DNA of 64,000 nt from Hyperoodon ampullatus (lineage: Eukaryota; Chordata; Mammalia; Artiodactyla; Ziphiidae). The stretch lies in NCBI GenBank assembly GCA_949752795.1, contig OX457061.1:125746530-125810529 (forward strand), in the 5' to 3' direction. Positions 39,656-50,979 of this stretch are shown piece by piece. The position numbers and the translations under genes are program-made. The notes beneath the pieces were generated by a model, which was not told where the DNA came from, did no database searches, and saw nothing but the letters and a program-made list of their open reading frames with translations. Every line of letters starts with the position of its first letter. Within the stretch, counting starts at the first letter, position 1.

Positions 39656-39787
39656 AGGAATCCCACCTGGAGTACATCCAGGATTTCCCAAGGGGGCTGC
39701 AGGTCATCACCATTCCTCTGATGCCGATGCTCTTAGAAAAACTTGGAAAACATTGAAGGCCGTGTCTAAACAAGCCAATATAAACAG
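39656..39787 (+). CDS. NEK1: NEK1 132-nt symmetric cassette exon
   Basis: This exon adds 44 residues. It completes an Arg codon, then encodes [20 protein letters not shown] and onward to [12 protein letters not shown] plus two bases of the next Arg codon. It enters one base before a codon boundary and leaves two bases into a codon, so the flanking exons also join in frame (GAA AG|G CAG) if it is skipped. The donor is CAG|gttgga, the only one in the window without a purine at +3. As I recall it, the mouse reference NEK1 joins ...LPER directly to QKG, lacking this block, while the human form includes it. It is rich in Gly, Pro and His and probably disordered. Confidence 0.93.
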
Positions 39788-40715
39788 GTTGGACTGGGAT
39801 GATCCATAAATTCACTGTTGCTTGTAAATTTGTCTTATGCCATGTGCAGCCTAATACCAACACCTTCTGGGTGTTTTCTCCATTATACATAGAATATTTT
39901 TTGCCTTCTGGATGCAGTCATTTTCTTATGTGCAAATTTGGCCCTTGATTACATGTGGAAAATATGCAGCTCTTCAGCCTATTTTTTGTAGCTTATATAT
40001 GTTATAGGCTGAACATAGTATTTAAAGGAACACGTGATAACTTTGAACCAACATATGTTTGTAATAACTTTATTCACTTGCTTTAAATAAATCAGAATAT
40101 ATTTAAAATGGAATTACATTCTATGCAGAACTCCAAGACATGCCTTTGGGTCTTCCTTTTCCTCATTACTTAGAGCCCCCCTTCTCTCCTTGTTTTTCTC
40201 TGCATGTCCGTCTCTGATTGATGGCTCACTATGATCCTGTTCATTGGGTTTTTTCTTTTCTTCCATTAATTAATTTAATATGGATGCAGTCAATAGTTTT
40301 AATCTGCATAGTTCCTTTTTTAAAAGTATGCATATGTGTTTTTTTAGATCTTCCCATTTCTTCCATAAAAACGTTCCAGTTAAGGAAGAGCAGATATCAT
40401 TTTGTGAAAATTTAATTTGTCCTTTTACAGAGAATACTTTTGAGTGTGATAAACCCTTTATGTCTCTCCCAATTATAAAAGATTAATAAAAGGTAGCTGA
40501 GCAGAGGTAAATAACTGAGGTGAATACAAATTAACATTATGAATTATGTACAGTAGCCTGAAGTGTTAAGCTAATTGTAAATACTTCCCATTTTTGAGAA
40601 AAGAGGGCCACAGACTTCCACATATGCATGTTTTTTATGAAATGGTTAAGAAGATTTTTGTGTGGGGTTTTATCCTCTGGTATTATTGACCTTTCTGCTA
40701 TATAATTTGTATGGA
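39788..40715. other. NEK1 intron, nothing recognised
   Basis: Start of the 13.1-kb intron. AT-rich, with no exon or nameable repeat. A TTTAAATAAAT near 40083 is unremarkable. Confidence 0.5.
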
Positions 40716-40929
40716 TTTTTTTTTTTTTTTTTTTTTTTGTGGTATGCGGGCCTCTCACTGTTGTGGCCTCTCCCGTTGCGGAGCACAGGCTCTGGATGCG
40801 CAGGCTCAGCGGCCATGGCTCACGGGCCCAGCCGCTCCGTGGTATGTGGGATCTTCCCGGACCGGGGCACGAACCATGTCCCCTGCATCGGCAGGCGGAC
40901 TCTCAACCACTGCGCCACCAGGGAAGCCC
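40716..40929 (-). mobile_element. CHR-type SINE (short form)
   Basis: Minus-strand young copy with a 23-base T run (40716-40738), then 'gtggtatgcgggcctctcac' and the head end 'ccaccagggaagcccc'. The flanks show no clean duplication. Confidence 0.93.
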
Positions 40930-41364
40930 CTTGTTTTGTTTAATTTTAATCAGATCTCTTAAAATAAATGTGTATAGTATAAAGAAAATAGGGAAAACTA
41001 TGTTATGCTTCTTCACACTGTTCATCTTCCATAAGGTTTCTTGGTTCTTCACAGTTGGAGTGACGAGTAATGGACTAGTTTGGTCCATTTGCATGAGGCT
41101 CCCATATAACCTTGAAGTGTTCACATACATTTACACTTGTTTCATATTGTCTTCAATGACTGTGTATCTCAGTTACTTCTTCCACTAGGACACAGCTTCC
41201 ATTCAGTCTTTGTTTGAGCATCCGATATAGTTTCAGTATTTTAATTTTCAGCTTTTAAACCATTTGTGATTGTGAGATCATTTATCATTTCCTTTCTGCT
41301 AACTTTGGGGGGCTTAGCAGTACTCAAACATATAGTATACCTTTTCTTATGTTGCTTTAAACTT

Positions 41365-41585
41365 ATTATTGATGATCGATATTATTTATTGCGTACTTAT
41401 TATATACCAAGTTATACTTACTTATCACAACATCCCTTTGAATTAGATATCACTCTTTTAATAAGATGAAGAAATTAGGACCTGCAGAGATTTAAAACCT
41501 GTGTATGGTCAGGCCGCTAGTAAGCGGCGGAGGTAGGATTTAAACTAAGTCCGTCTGAGTGTAGAGTTCAGCTCCCCGAGGACCG
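41365..41585 (-). mobile_element. MIR SINE
   Basis: Reverse MIR: 'attgcgtacttattatatac', 'gatgaagaaattaggacctg', then 'ctagtaagcggcggaggtag' and 'gatttaaactaagtccgtct'. Confidence 0.8.
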
Positions 41586-42640
41586 TTTTAAGGACTTCTC
41601 AGCTTCTTGGGATACTACTAGTGAACAGGCAAAACAGTTACTGGTTTAGTTGGTTATAAAATTTTAAAATATTGGGTACTTTAAAGATTAAACATGATAC
41701 CAAATACTGAATGAACTTTCATATATATTCATTGAATTTATTTTGGTTTTATCTGAGGACATAGAAAATGGAAGAATTGGTAGCAAACTGGAGATCATCA
41801 AGTATCATATAATTTTCAAAAGGCAGATTGTATAAACTTGACTAGTTTTTTTCATGTTCATCCCAGGCAAGATTAAAAGTAGAGCCTGCAAACATCTTAA
41901 AAGGAAGCAGTCATCACTGCAGTGCAGCATAAATTCAGAGAATGGGTTTTGTCCGATACAGCCTGTATTTCTTTTTAGGGCTGTAGGCTGGAGCTGTGGT
42001 TCTCAAACTGTGTGCTGAGGTGAGTTGGGGCCTCACAGTGCCTTGGATATTCTACAGTTGTGAGGGAAACGTAACTACATCTGTTGGACAAAGTGTAGAC
42101 CATACTGTTAAGCAGTTTTGACCTATTTAATGAATGGGACTGCTAGGTATTTCTTTTGGCCTTAGAGGCATTGTGAAAAAATTACTTAGATACCTAGTAG
42201 GGTATATAAACTTCAGCAAGATACTGTTGCCAGGGTGTCTCAGTGTAGACATGGTGAAGAAATATAAATAAAAATTGTTAGGTGCATTAGTCGTTGGTTA
42301 AAGAATTATATTCAGAGGATGCTGGTTAATATTTTGATGTCCAAATTAAAAAAGTTTTAGAAGCATGTCCTCCTGTAAATAATCTCCATTTTTAAAGAGG
42401 ACATAGAAAAAACATTCAAAGGATATAGTCATATTTCCAGAAGACATAAAGTGGAAAGAAATAGTAGATATGTTGTATGATTGATCAGGAAACAAAATAA
42501 TCTCAGTAGACCATAGCTACAACTAACTTGATTTAGAGAAAACTTAATGGGAATTTGATGTAGTTTTGAGTCTGAAAAATTATCTGAGCAAATAAATATA
42601 CCCTTGGAAAAGGTTCTGTAAATAGCATACACTAAAAAGT
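41586..42640. other. NEK1 intron, mostly unassigned
   Basis: AT-rich intron. At about 41995-42100 'ctgtggttctcaaactgtgt' followed by 'gccttggatattctacagtt' looks like part of a DNA transposon of the MER5/Charlie kind, but only one end is seen. No exon. Confidence 0.45.
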
Positions 42641-42644
42641 TGAG

Positions 42645-42860
42645 CTAATGACCTTTCATTGCCTCTTGGATCAAATTGCAGCCCCTAAATGGCCTGCAGG
42701 GTCTCTTGGAGGCCTGTGTACTTCCATGGCCTTATCTTCTGCTCTTTCTTTCCAGAGTTCTGGGAGTGCAGACTTAAAAGACATGTTTTTCCTCATCCTT
42801 GTTCCTGTGTACCTGCTGCTCCCTCTGCCCAAATTTTTGCCTGGTTAATTCCTACTTACT
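42645..42860 (+). mobile_element. L2 3'-part relic
   Basis: Sense L2-like text: 'ggatcaaattgcagccccta', 'ccttatcttctgctctttct' and 'cctgctgctccctctgccca'. It matches the L2 3' region in order. Confidence 0.6.
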
Positions 42861-43910
42861 ATTCTGGCCTTGGTTTAGGTTGACAGGTACTTACTAGGTC
42901 TATAAAATGAAAAATAAAATTGGAGACCTGATTGAGGACTTCCAACTTTTAATTTGCCATGTAAGCTCATTTTAAAAAAAAAGTTTCTCAGCCCTAATTC
43001 CATCCTTTGGTAAAAGAATGAACATTTTAATGTTAAAAAAGTGGGTGACACAATCTTAGAATACAGATTACCCTTTGGGATTAAATAAATTTGGATTTGT
43101 GAAAATTATATTAGTCGTTTCTTTATGTTGTTGACAGCTGTTGAAAACTTAGTGATGAGTGACCCCCGGTTAGGGGACGTACCCAGGCTGATCACCACGC
43201 TCTTCCGAGCCTCAGCTAGCTGTGGTCTGGGCTGCTCTCACATCCCACCGTGGGCCTCCTCGTGAGGCTTGAGCTGTGAGCCGGGCAGCCCCCTCGGTTG
43301 CTGCTCGGATGGCTCCTCAGGGAGCTTCTCGGGCACCCCCATCACTGTCGCCATCGCCACCACCGTGCCTCCACCGCTGTCCTCATCTTAGGGCTTTTAT
43401 GTGTAACGTTAGTATAACCAGGTTTCACACAACTCTGCCTTGGTCAGCAAGCCATTCTGTCTCGTGAGGGCAGCTTTACAGCTCTTTCTTCTTTCAGTAT
43501 GTTCGTTTTACAGTTGAATATTAAGAAGTCAAATTTATTTATTTTATTCTCAGATCCTGCTAAGGTATACACTCCAGTAGGTTAAACTAGGGAAAGAAGC
43601 AAGTTTAAACGTGTTGATAAATCAGCCAGTTTAAACACATTTGAAGGATTTGCTTCTCCTGCAAACTCCTTGTGAATGAAAAAGAAAAATCATAAAAAGC
43701 TTTCAAACTAGTATAATTATATATTGCTATAAGAATAAAAATGCCCTTATCTTTTATAGCTAGTAATCATTGGTAAGAGAAGAACTCAACTACTGTGTGT
43801 GTGATGTGCTCCTAACTTCACATTTACTAGTACCCACTGTCTCATGTTTACCTATGTATTGTGACCCTTTTCCACTGCCGTAGATCAATACCTTTTCCTA
43901 CTCCGTCACA
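42861..43910. other. NEK1 intron, nothing recognised
   Basis: Includes a GC-rich patch at 43160-43400, with no island-like extent. No exon, no repeat named. Confidence 0.5.
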
Positions 43911-43919
43911 GTTAAAGTG

Positions 43920-44220
43920 TTTTTTTTTTTAACATTTTAAAATTTATTGGTATAAAGTATTCCATACTGAAAGCAACAAACGAACAGAAGTCTGTTTCTC
44001 CAACCATGTGAACACACAAGTGCCATTAACAATGAAGCAAGCTGTGTATCCAGCCTGGAGAATTCAACAGGTCTGCCTTCTCAATCAGTACTTTCATTTT
44101 AATGTCATTCATATCCAGGAATTACCAATGCACCTTGGTACAAGGACTCATTTGTTTGCAATCTGGTGTGATATGAAATTATTCTAAGACAGCCTATCTT
44201 TTAATATTTGGTACACATTT
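43920..44220 (-). mobile_element. mRNA-like 3' segment with polyA tail (transduction or retrocopy)
   Basis: On the minus strand this is about 285 bases of non-L1 sequence. It ends with AATAAA (seen as tttatt at 43943-43948), then 12 bases, then an A run (T run 43920-43930). It lies immediately 3' of the L1 end at 44221. It may be a 3' transduction carried along with that L1 or an independent retrocopied 3' UTR. I cannot name the source locus. Confidence 0.55.
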
Positions 44221-45244
44221 TAATTTTTATTTATTTATTTTAACATCTTTATTGGAGTATAGTTGCTTTACATTGTTATGTTAGTTGCTGCTGTATAACA
44301 AAGTGAGTCAGCTATACGTATACATATATCCCCATATCCCGTCCCTCTTGCATCTCCCTCCCACCCTCCTTATCCCACCCCTCTAGGTGGTCACAAAGCA
44401 CCGAGCTGATGTGCTATGTGGCTGCTTCCCACTAGCTATCTATTTTACATTTGGTAGTGTGTATATGCCCGTGCCACTCTCTCACTTCTTCCCAGCTTAC
44501 CCTTCCCCCTCCCCGTATCCTCAAGTCCATTCTCTACATCTGCATCTTTATTCCCATCCTGCCTGTAGGTTCTTCAGAACCATTTTCTTTTAAAGATTCC
44601 ATGTATATGTGTTAGCATATGGTATTTGTTTTTCGCTTTTTGACCCATCTCCTAGAGAAATGGAAATAAAGACAAAAATAAACAAATGGGACCTAATGAA
44701 ACTTAAAACCTTTTGCACAGCAAAGGAAACCATAAACAAGACGAAAAGACAACCCTCAGAATGGGAGAAAATATTTGCAAATGAAGCAGCTGACAAAAGA
44801 TTAATCTCCAAAATATACAAGCAGCTCGTGCAGCTCAATATCAAAAAAACAAACAACCCAATCCAAAAATGGGCAGAAGACCTAAATAGACATTTTTCCA
44901 AAGAAGATATACAGATTGCCAACAAACACATGAAAGGATGCTCAACATCACTAATCATTAGAGAAATGCAAATCAAAACTACAATGAGGTATCACCTCAC
45001 ACCAGTCAGAATGGCCATCATCAAAAAATCTACAAACAATAAATGCTGGAGCGGGTGTGGAGAAAAGGGAACCCTCTTGCACTATTGGTGGGAATGTAAA
45101 TTGATACAGCCACTATGGAGAACAGTAGAGAGGTTCCTTAAAAAACTAAAAATAGACCTACTGTATGACCCAGCAATCCCACTACTGGGCATGTACCCTG
45201 AGAAAACTATAATTCAAAAAGAATCATGTACCACAATGTTCATT
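44221..45244. mobile_element. L1 with 5' inversion (twin-priming product)
   Basis: The left part (44221-44643) is an L1 3' UTR and ORF2 tail on the minus strand, ending at its left with an aaaataaataaataaa-type tail. The right part (about 44649-45244) is the preceding ORF2 segment on the + strand. It is open from 44609 and carries [20 protein letters not shown], a [22 protein letters not shown] domain and [12 protein letters not shown]. The two segments meet head to head at about 44643-44649. The ORF2 piece between them in a normal L1 is missing. This is the classic structure of twin priming. Confidence 0.88.
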
Positions 45245-45249
45245 AAGTG

Positions 45250-46130
45250 TCATCTTTGCATGCCAGTGTTTTGCTTTATTCAAAGGCATTTATTCTTCCT
45301 TTAATCCTCAAGTTCCATCTTAATGCTGTTTACTTTGCTGAAGTCAAGAAAGCTCACATATTTCTTGATTTTAAAATAGTGGCAACTGACCATCCTGTTG
45401 TCCCCCTTTCACTTAGGATTCTCAGCCAAATGTTCACACCTCTTTTTTCTCTCCCTTTCGCTCAAGGAAAAAGAAAACCTGAAGGAAAGTCGCAAGTGGC
45501 TTTTTTGTCTTGTTTTTCTGCTTACCAAGGTGATATAGGTTAGCTTTAGAAATATTAGAAGGTATCGGTAGGTGTTAGAAACAGGAGAAGAAATCACTGC
45601 TCATCCTGCAAGGCAGTCACTATGAAGACTGTGGTCTATTTTCTTGCATCTTTTGTTCATATTTCTTTTTCTATAGTTAGAGGAGATCAAATCATGCACA
45701 AAGTTTTATCTGCTGGGGTTTCTTTTTTTTTTTTTGGTATCTGTTTTTATTTAACGTTTTTACCATAAAAATTTTCCCATGCAAAAAATTGTTTTCATGG
45801 GACTTTTGATGTCTGTATTCGATTCCAGTGCTGTTAATTATAGTTTATATAACAAATCCTCTAATATAATACATTGTAATTTTTCACTTTTTTGAACACT
45901 TTGTGTTTTGAACATATTTTTTATTTCTCATTATTTCTGTAGAATACAATCTTAGAAGGGTAATTCCTGGATTAAAGGAGTTGCTCTGTTCTTTATGAAG
46001 GCTCTAGAAAGAAATATTACTAAATTTATTGAATTTATGAAATTAAATTTATTTAACTAAATTTATTAACTAAATACTACTAATTTTCTTTCTACAAAAG
46101 CTGTGCCAATTTATGCTCAGTCTAACAGTA
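45250..46130. other. NEK1 intron, nothing recognised
   Basis: AT-rich sequence after the inverted L1. Short open frames run out of the L1 by chance. A T run at 45722-45735 stands alone without a SINE. Confidence 0.5.
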
Positions 46131-46399
46131 TATGATTGTGCCCATTTTATTGCCCCTTGACTAGTACCAGTTACTCTTAGGAGCTAAAGAAGTTTTTGAA
46201 AAATATAAAATTTTAAATTAAAGTAATGGAGGAAATGAAGTGTTCACTATATTCACTACTGGTCACACAACAGAATATTGACAAAGCGTGTGCCTGTGAG
46301 GATGGTGATGATGAGGATGATGATAGTGACATAAACATAGGAGCTGCTGCTGGGTTGCGTACTCTGTACCAAGACCACCACGGAGGGATTTACATGCCT

Positions 46400-47035
46400 C
46401 GCCAGTCTCTGCTACCTGTGGATTGTGTGCTTGTGGATTTGCCTGCTGGCTAAAATTTATGTGTAGCTGCACATCAGTACTCCCAGTCCCTTCACGGTCA
46501 TTCCTGGGCATGTGCAGAGCCCCAGGGACTTTGAGTTGCCCAGTGCGCAAGTCCCAGCTGAGCGGGAGCAAGGCCAGCTCTGCTTTCCTGTTTCAGCGCT
46601 CATGAACAAATGTACTTTCATAGTCTGCTCAGCTGCATTTTCTGCATTTGGGGGCATTTTGCTGGTGATTTCATTGCTTAAGATGGCCCTCACGCCTTGT
46701 GCTGAAGTGCTGGTGTTCGTAAGTGCAAGAAGGCTGTGACGTTCCTTATGGAGGAAATATTTGTATCAGAGAAGCTTCATTCAGGTGTGAGTTACAGTGT
46801 TGTTGGCCGAGAGTTCAGTGTTAATGAATGGACCGTATAATAAGGTGTCTTTAAACAGAAACACACATAAAACAAGGTTGTATATTAATCCATTGGCGAA
46901 AATGTTGTAGCAAGAGGCTGTCAGGAGCCTAACCCTGTAATTCTCCTCGGGGTAATCATTCAGTATGCGCTAATTCATATTCACGGTGACTTTATACAGC
47001 GTAACTACCAGGAGTAATGAGAGTTGATTATTATG
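46400..47035 (+). mobile_element. Tigger (pogo-class) DNA transposon relic
   Basis: On the + strand a decayed N-terminal part of a CENP-B/Tigger-like DNA-binding domain can be read around 46700-46830. It includes pieces such as EEIFVSEKLHSGVSYSVVGREFSVNE, broken by frame changes and stops. It is preceded by 'aagatggccctcacgccttg' and followed by 'ggtgtctttaaacagaaac' and 'taaccctgtaattctcctcg', typical of an internally deleted Tigger. The ends are approximate. Confidence 0.75.
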
Positions 47036-47235
47036 AGCTCATCTAGTCATCAGCAGTGCTACGAGGCACATATCATTATTCCTAGTTTTATAGATTAAGA
47101 AATTGATATATGATAAATGACTGTATAAATAAGTAACTTCTTGAAGGCCACATAACTGTTAATTAGTAAAACTGGGAGTTGAAGTTGGACAGCTTGGTGC
47201 CAAAGTTCACTCACTTAACTTTTGTGCCATATTGA
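47036..47235 (-). mobile_element. MIR SINE
   Basis: Reverse MIR with 'cattattcctagttttatag', 'ggccacataactgttaatta' and 'cacttaacttttgtgccata'. Confidence 0.75.
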
Positions 47236-47624
47236 CTTTACTAAGGCTTGAAACATTTTATGAGGAAAATTAGAGAAGCTGGGAAAATTCTGCTACCATT
47301 AAAGAAAGCATGCTTAAAGGAGCAAGTTCAGAAGAATTGGATGGCTTGTCTTGCAGAAGAGGAATTAGATTTCTTTGTATTTCCACATTGTAGAAGTACT
47401 GTGATTGGAAGTAAAGCAGCAGATTTCTGTCCATTATGAGGTGTGTTTAGTGGATGGGCTGTTGTGGGATTTACTCAGTGCTCTCAGACTGGAAGGATTA
47501 CACCAGGGGTTTGAATGACCGTGTGTCAGGGATAGTTAGATGGGAATATGAGAATACTCTATTCAGCAAGAAGCTGCATTAGTTAATACTCAGGGTCTCC
47601 TCCAATTTGAATATTATGATTTTT

Positions 47625-47835
47625 TTTAAATTTTAACATCTTTATTGGAGTATAATTGCTTTACAATGTTGTGTTAGTTTCTGCTGTAAAACAAAGTGAA
47701 TCAGCTATACGTATACATATATCCCCATATCCCCTCCCTCTTGCATCTCCTTCTCACCCTCCCCATCCCACCCCTCTAGCTGGTCACAGAGCACTGAGCT
47801 GATCTCCCTGTGCTATGCAGCTGCTTCCCTATTCT
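47625..47835 (-). mobile_element. L1 3'-UTR fragment
   Basis: Reverse L1 3' end: 'aacatctttattggagtata', 'gctatacgtatacatatatc' and 'ctagctggtcacagagcact'. It is the same subfamily as the 3' end at 44240-44400 and is 5'-truncated. Confidence 0.88.
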
Positions 47836-48140
47836 TTTGTTGAACTTCTTAGCACCATTGGCATTATAGAGCATTTTCTCCACACTGTCATAACTTCTGG
47901 TTTCAATAATTTGTTTGTTATTGTCATATGTAGTCAGTTCCTTTCCCTGATTCAAACTGAATCAGCAAACTGAAATCTGTAGTCATCTAAGACTCCTTCA
48001 GATGATCTTTTCCTCATATTGTAGACAGCCCATAGTTGCTTCTTCCTTTTTCATGGTGTTAATTATTTTTTTCTTCCCTTTTTATCAGTAACTCTGGCTA
48101 GTCCGACTTTGCTTTTTATATCCATGTCTTGATAACACAC
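47836..48140. other. NEK1 intron, nothing recognised
   Basis: Short AT-rich stretch with no exon or named repeat. Confidence 0.5.
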
Positions 48141-48150
48141 CTCAATTAGC

Positions 48151-48362
48151 TTTTTTTTTTTTTTTTTTTTTTGCGGTACGCGGGCCTCTCACTGTTGCGG
48201 CCTCTCCTGTTGCAGAGCACAGGCTCCGGACACTCAAACTCAGCAGCCATGGCTCACGGGCCCAGCCGCTCCGCGGCATGTGGGATCTTCCCGGACCGGG
48301 GCATGAACCCGTGTCCCCTGCATCGGCAGGCGGACTCAACCACTGCGCCACCAGGGAAGCCC
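48151..48362 (-). mobile_element. CHR-type SINE (short form)
   Basis: Minus-strand copy with a 22-base T run, 'gcggtacgcgggcctctcac', and the end 'ccaccagggaagcc'. It is bordered by agctttttt-type sequence on both sides (about 48148 and 48363). Confidence 0.93.
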
Positions 48363-48374
48363 AGCTTTTTTTTT

Positions 48375-49238
48375 TTTGAAGACTTGAACTTTTTACAGCA
48401 GTTTAGCTTCACCACAAAACTGAGGGAGACGATACAGAGATTTCCCACATGCTGTCCCTATACCCATTGTCAGTGTCCCCCACCAGAGTGGTATGTTTGT
48501 TACAGCTGGTGAGCTTATATTCAGTTAGCTTTTAACGTTAGAACCTCAATCACGTGAGACCATCTTATGAAACCATTGAGTGCCTCTAAACATTTGTATT
48601 TTATTGAGCTTTTACTTTTCCAAGTCTTTTCCTCTGTATTGCTTCATTTGAGTAAAGCTGACAATTCCGTTCCCTCAGATAGACATCATGCCACTTAAAC
48701 AGAGGAAGAAGCTTTGTGAATACACCCACAACATCCTTTTTTCACTTCATTAAACCTATACCACCCCAACTCTTCTACCTTAAACCATATTGACTCATTT
48801 TTCACTTCTCGGATTATTTCTGCTACCTAGATTGCTGCCATTTTTATGTTGCTTTCACCTCTTTAAAAAATCCATTTTTAGTCATCTTTCAAAATATTTA
48901 ATTTCCCTTAGTAAAAGGTTTGAGACATGGATATGAGGTATCTTACCCAGATCTTTCCATTTATTCATGCATTTGTATAAAAAAAAGAAAATAACTTCCT
49001 TTTTTCTCTTGTCAGGATGAAAAAGAGTTTGTCTCATTATTTCTTTTTTACCCATTTTAATGTCTCTGTATTTCACTTTCCAGATTCCTAATTTCTTACT
49101 GTATATTTGTGGCTTATATAGTATTTATATTAAGCATTCCTTTACTATTAATCTAGATTAATGTTCTACTAATTTTAAGTGGCATAAGTTTGGAACTCAA
49201 AAGATATGGTCTATTTAATTTGTCTAAAACAGAGTATA
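48375..49238. other. NEK1 intron, nothing recognised
   Basis: 48380-48500 has 'acttgaactttttacagcag' and 'cccacatgctgtccctatac', possibly an old L1 3' piece. The rest is AT-rich intron without a feature. Confidence 0.45.
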
Positions 49239-49253
49239 CACATATAAATTCTT

Positions 49254-49589
49254 TTATTTATTTATTTTTGGCTGTGTTGGGTCTTTGTTGCTGTATGCGG
49301 ACTTCCTGTAGTTGTGGCGAGCTGGCGCTACTCTTCATTGCATTGCGCGGGCTTCTCATTGCAGTGGATTCTCTTGTTGCGGAGCACAGGCTCTAGGTGC
49401 GTGGGCTTCAGTAGTTGTGGCACTCAGGCTCAGTAGTTGTGGCTCACGGGCTCTAGAGCACAGGCTCAGTAGTTGTGGTGCACGGGCTGAGTTGCTCCGC
49501 AGCATGTGGGATCTGCCGGACCAGGGATTGAACCCATGTCCCCTGCATTGGCAGGCAGATTCTCAACCACTGGGCCACTGGGGAAGTCC
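49254..49589 (-). mobile_element. CHR-type SINE (long form) with TSD
   Basis: Minus-strand long-form copy: 'ggctgtgttgggtctttgtt' to 'actgggccactggggaagtc'. The 15-base cacatataaattctt flanks it at 49239-49253 and 49590-49604, identical on both sides. Confidence 0.95.
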
Positions 49590-49905
49590 CACATATAAAT
49601 TCTTAATAACATTTAATGAAGAGAACGACTATTAAATGACTATTAAGAAGTTAATTGACTATTTCCTCTATCCCTATGAGCCTTGCACACATATATAGTT
49701 TGTGCTCACAATTCAGTACAGTTTTACTACTGAAAGGGGAATAAGAATATGAGAATGGGTTCTTCTTTTTGGTATGTATTAAGTAGTAAACAGAAATGCT
49801 TGTGAAAAATGAAAACAGTATAGGTTTTTAAATATTATAAGGAATCATAGAATCAATTAAACTAGTTTTGTCCTTTATTCTTTTAATAAGGCATATTACT
49901 CTGAT

Positions 49906-49913
<8 letters not shown>

Positions 49914-49949
<36 letters not shown>

Positions 49950-50141
49950 GTGGTATGCGGGCCTCTCACTGTTGTGGCCTCTCCCGTTGCGGAGCACAGG
50001 CTCCGGACGCTCAGGCTCAGCGGCCATGGCTCACGGGCCCAGCCGCTCCGCGGCACGTGGGATCTTCCCGGACGGGAGCACGAACCCGTGTCCCCTGCAT
50101 CGGCAGGCGGACTCTCAACCACTGCGCCACCAGGGAAGCCC
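49914..50141 (-). mobile_element. Young CHR-type SINE with very long A-tail
   Basis: Short-form minus-strand copy with an uninterrupted run of about 40 T (49909-49948, part belonging to the target), then 'ggtggtatgcgggcctctca'. The 16-base actctgattgattttt is identical at 49898-49913 and 50142-50157. It is the best candidate for the most recent insertion in the window. Confidence 0.97.
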
Positions 50142-50157
50142 ACTCTGATTGATTTTT

Positions 50158-50900
50158 ATACGTTGCACCAACCTTGCATTCCTGGAATTGTTCTATACAT
50201 TTTATACCTTCAAAGACAGATGTAATATTGGTAAATAGTTGACACTCAATAAGTACTCAAGTATTTGTTTAATAAATGAGAAGAAAAAAGAAATAATGGT
50301 AAGCAAAAATCACTACAGGTTTTAAGTTTGTGATTGAAAGCAACCAGTTATATATACCTGCTTATTTAAACCATCTTAGGAAAAAACTATTCAGTAAAGC
50401 AAACCTTATAGATTACATAAATAAATAGAACGGGTAGTACTATATTTACATAAATGCTGTGAACATTCTTTAAATCAAAGCTGTTATGTGTATGATTAGG
50501 TTCTTAGTAAAATATTTCTGTGCAGCTGAACTATTTGATTTAGTGAATCAAATCAATCAGTGAATATGAATTAACATATGCTGAATTGGAGCCCCGGACT
50601 GACAAACATTGGAGATACTCAGTATCTTAGAATGGGAAATCAAGCATAAAAACTTTATAGAAGTTTTACTTTTATAAAGGTTAGAAAAGGAAGTCAGTGC
50701 AGTCAGGATACAAAGCAGAGATTTTATCTAATTGTATATGGTGGTATAAGCGTCCAGGACTCCTCAAAAGAGCCTTATCAGTAGATGTACAGTTTCAGAT
50801 GACATATCTGAGCGTCATACTCTCTGAAAGTTTACCTGTCATCTTTAGGTCCAGCCTTATATAAATGGGGCTATAGCATACCAGAATAACAGCCTTGCCT
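50158..50900. other. NEK1 intron, nothing recognised
   Basis: AT-rich, apparently single-copy intron with no exon. Confidence 0.5.
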
Positions 50901-50903
50901 ATA

Positions 50904-50978
50904 TATTGAGCTGGTCAAAATGTTTGTTCAGGTTTTTCTGTAACATACCAAAAAATGAACATCTTGGCCAACCCAGTA
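50904..50978. mobile_element. Miniature mariner relic
   Basis: A 75-bp palindromic element including its TA borders. Positions 50904-50924 and the reverse complement of 50958-50978 agree at 16 of 21 bases, and all five differences are transitions. The end 'cttggccaacccagta' matches the TIR type of cetartiodactyl mariners. TA is present at both borders (50904-50905, 50977-50978). Confidence 0.8.
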
Positions 50979-50979
50979 T

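Noticed and set aside
44609..45304. 231-codon open frame as a host gene
   Set aside because: It is the C-terminal part of L1 ORF2 in an inverted L1 copy, running by chance into flanking sequence.
46226..46453. 75-codon frame with an Asp/Glu-rich acidic stretch
   Set aside because: The acidic run comes from GAT-type microsatellite sequence at the edge of a Tigger relic; no start context or conserved domain.
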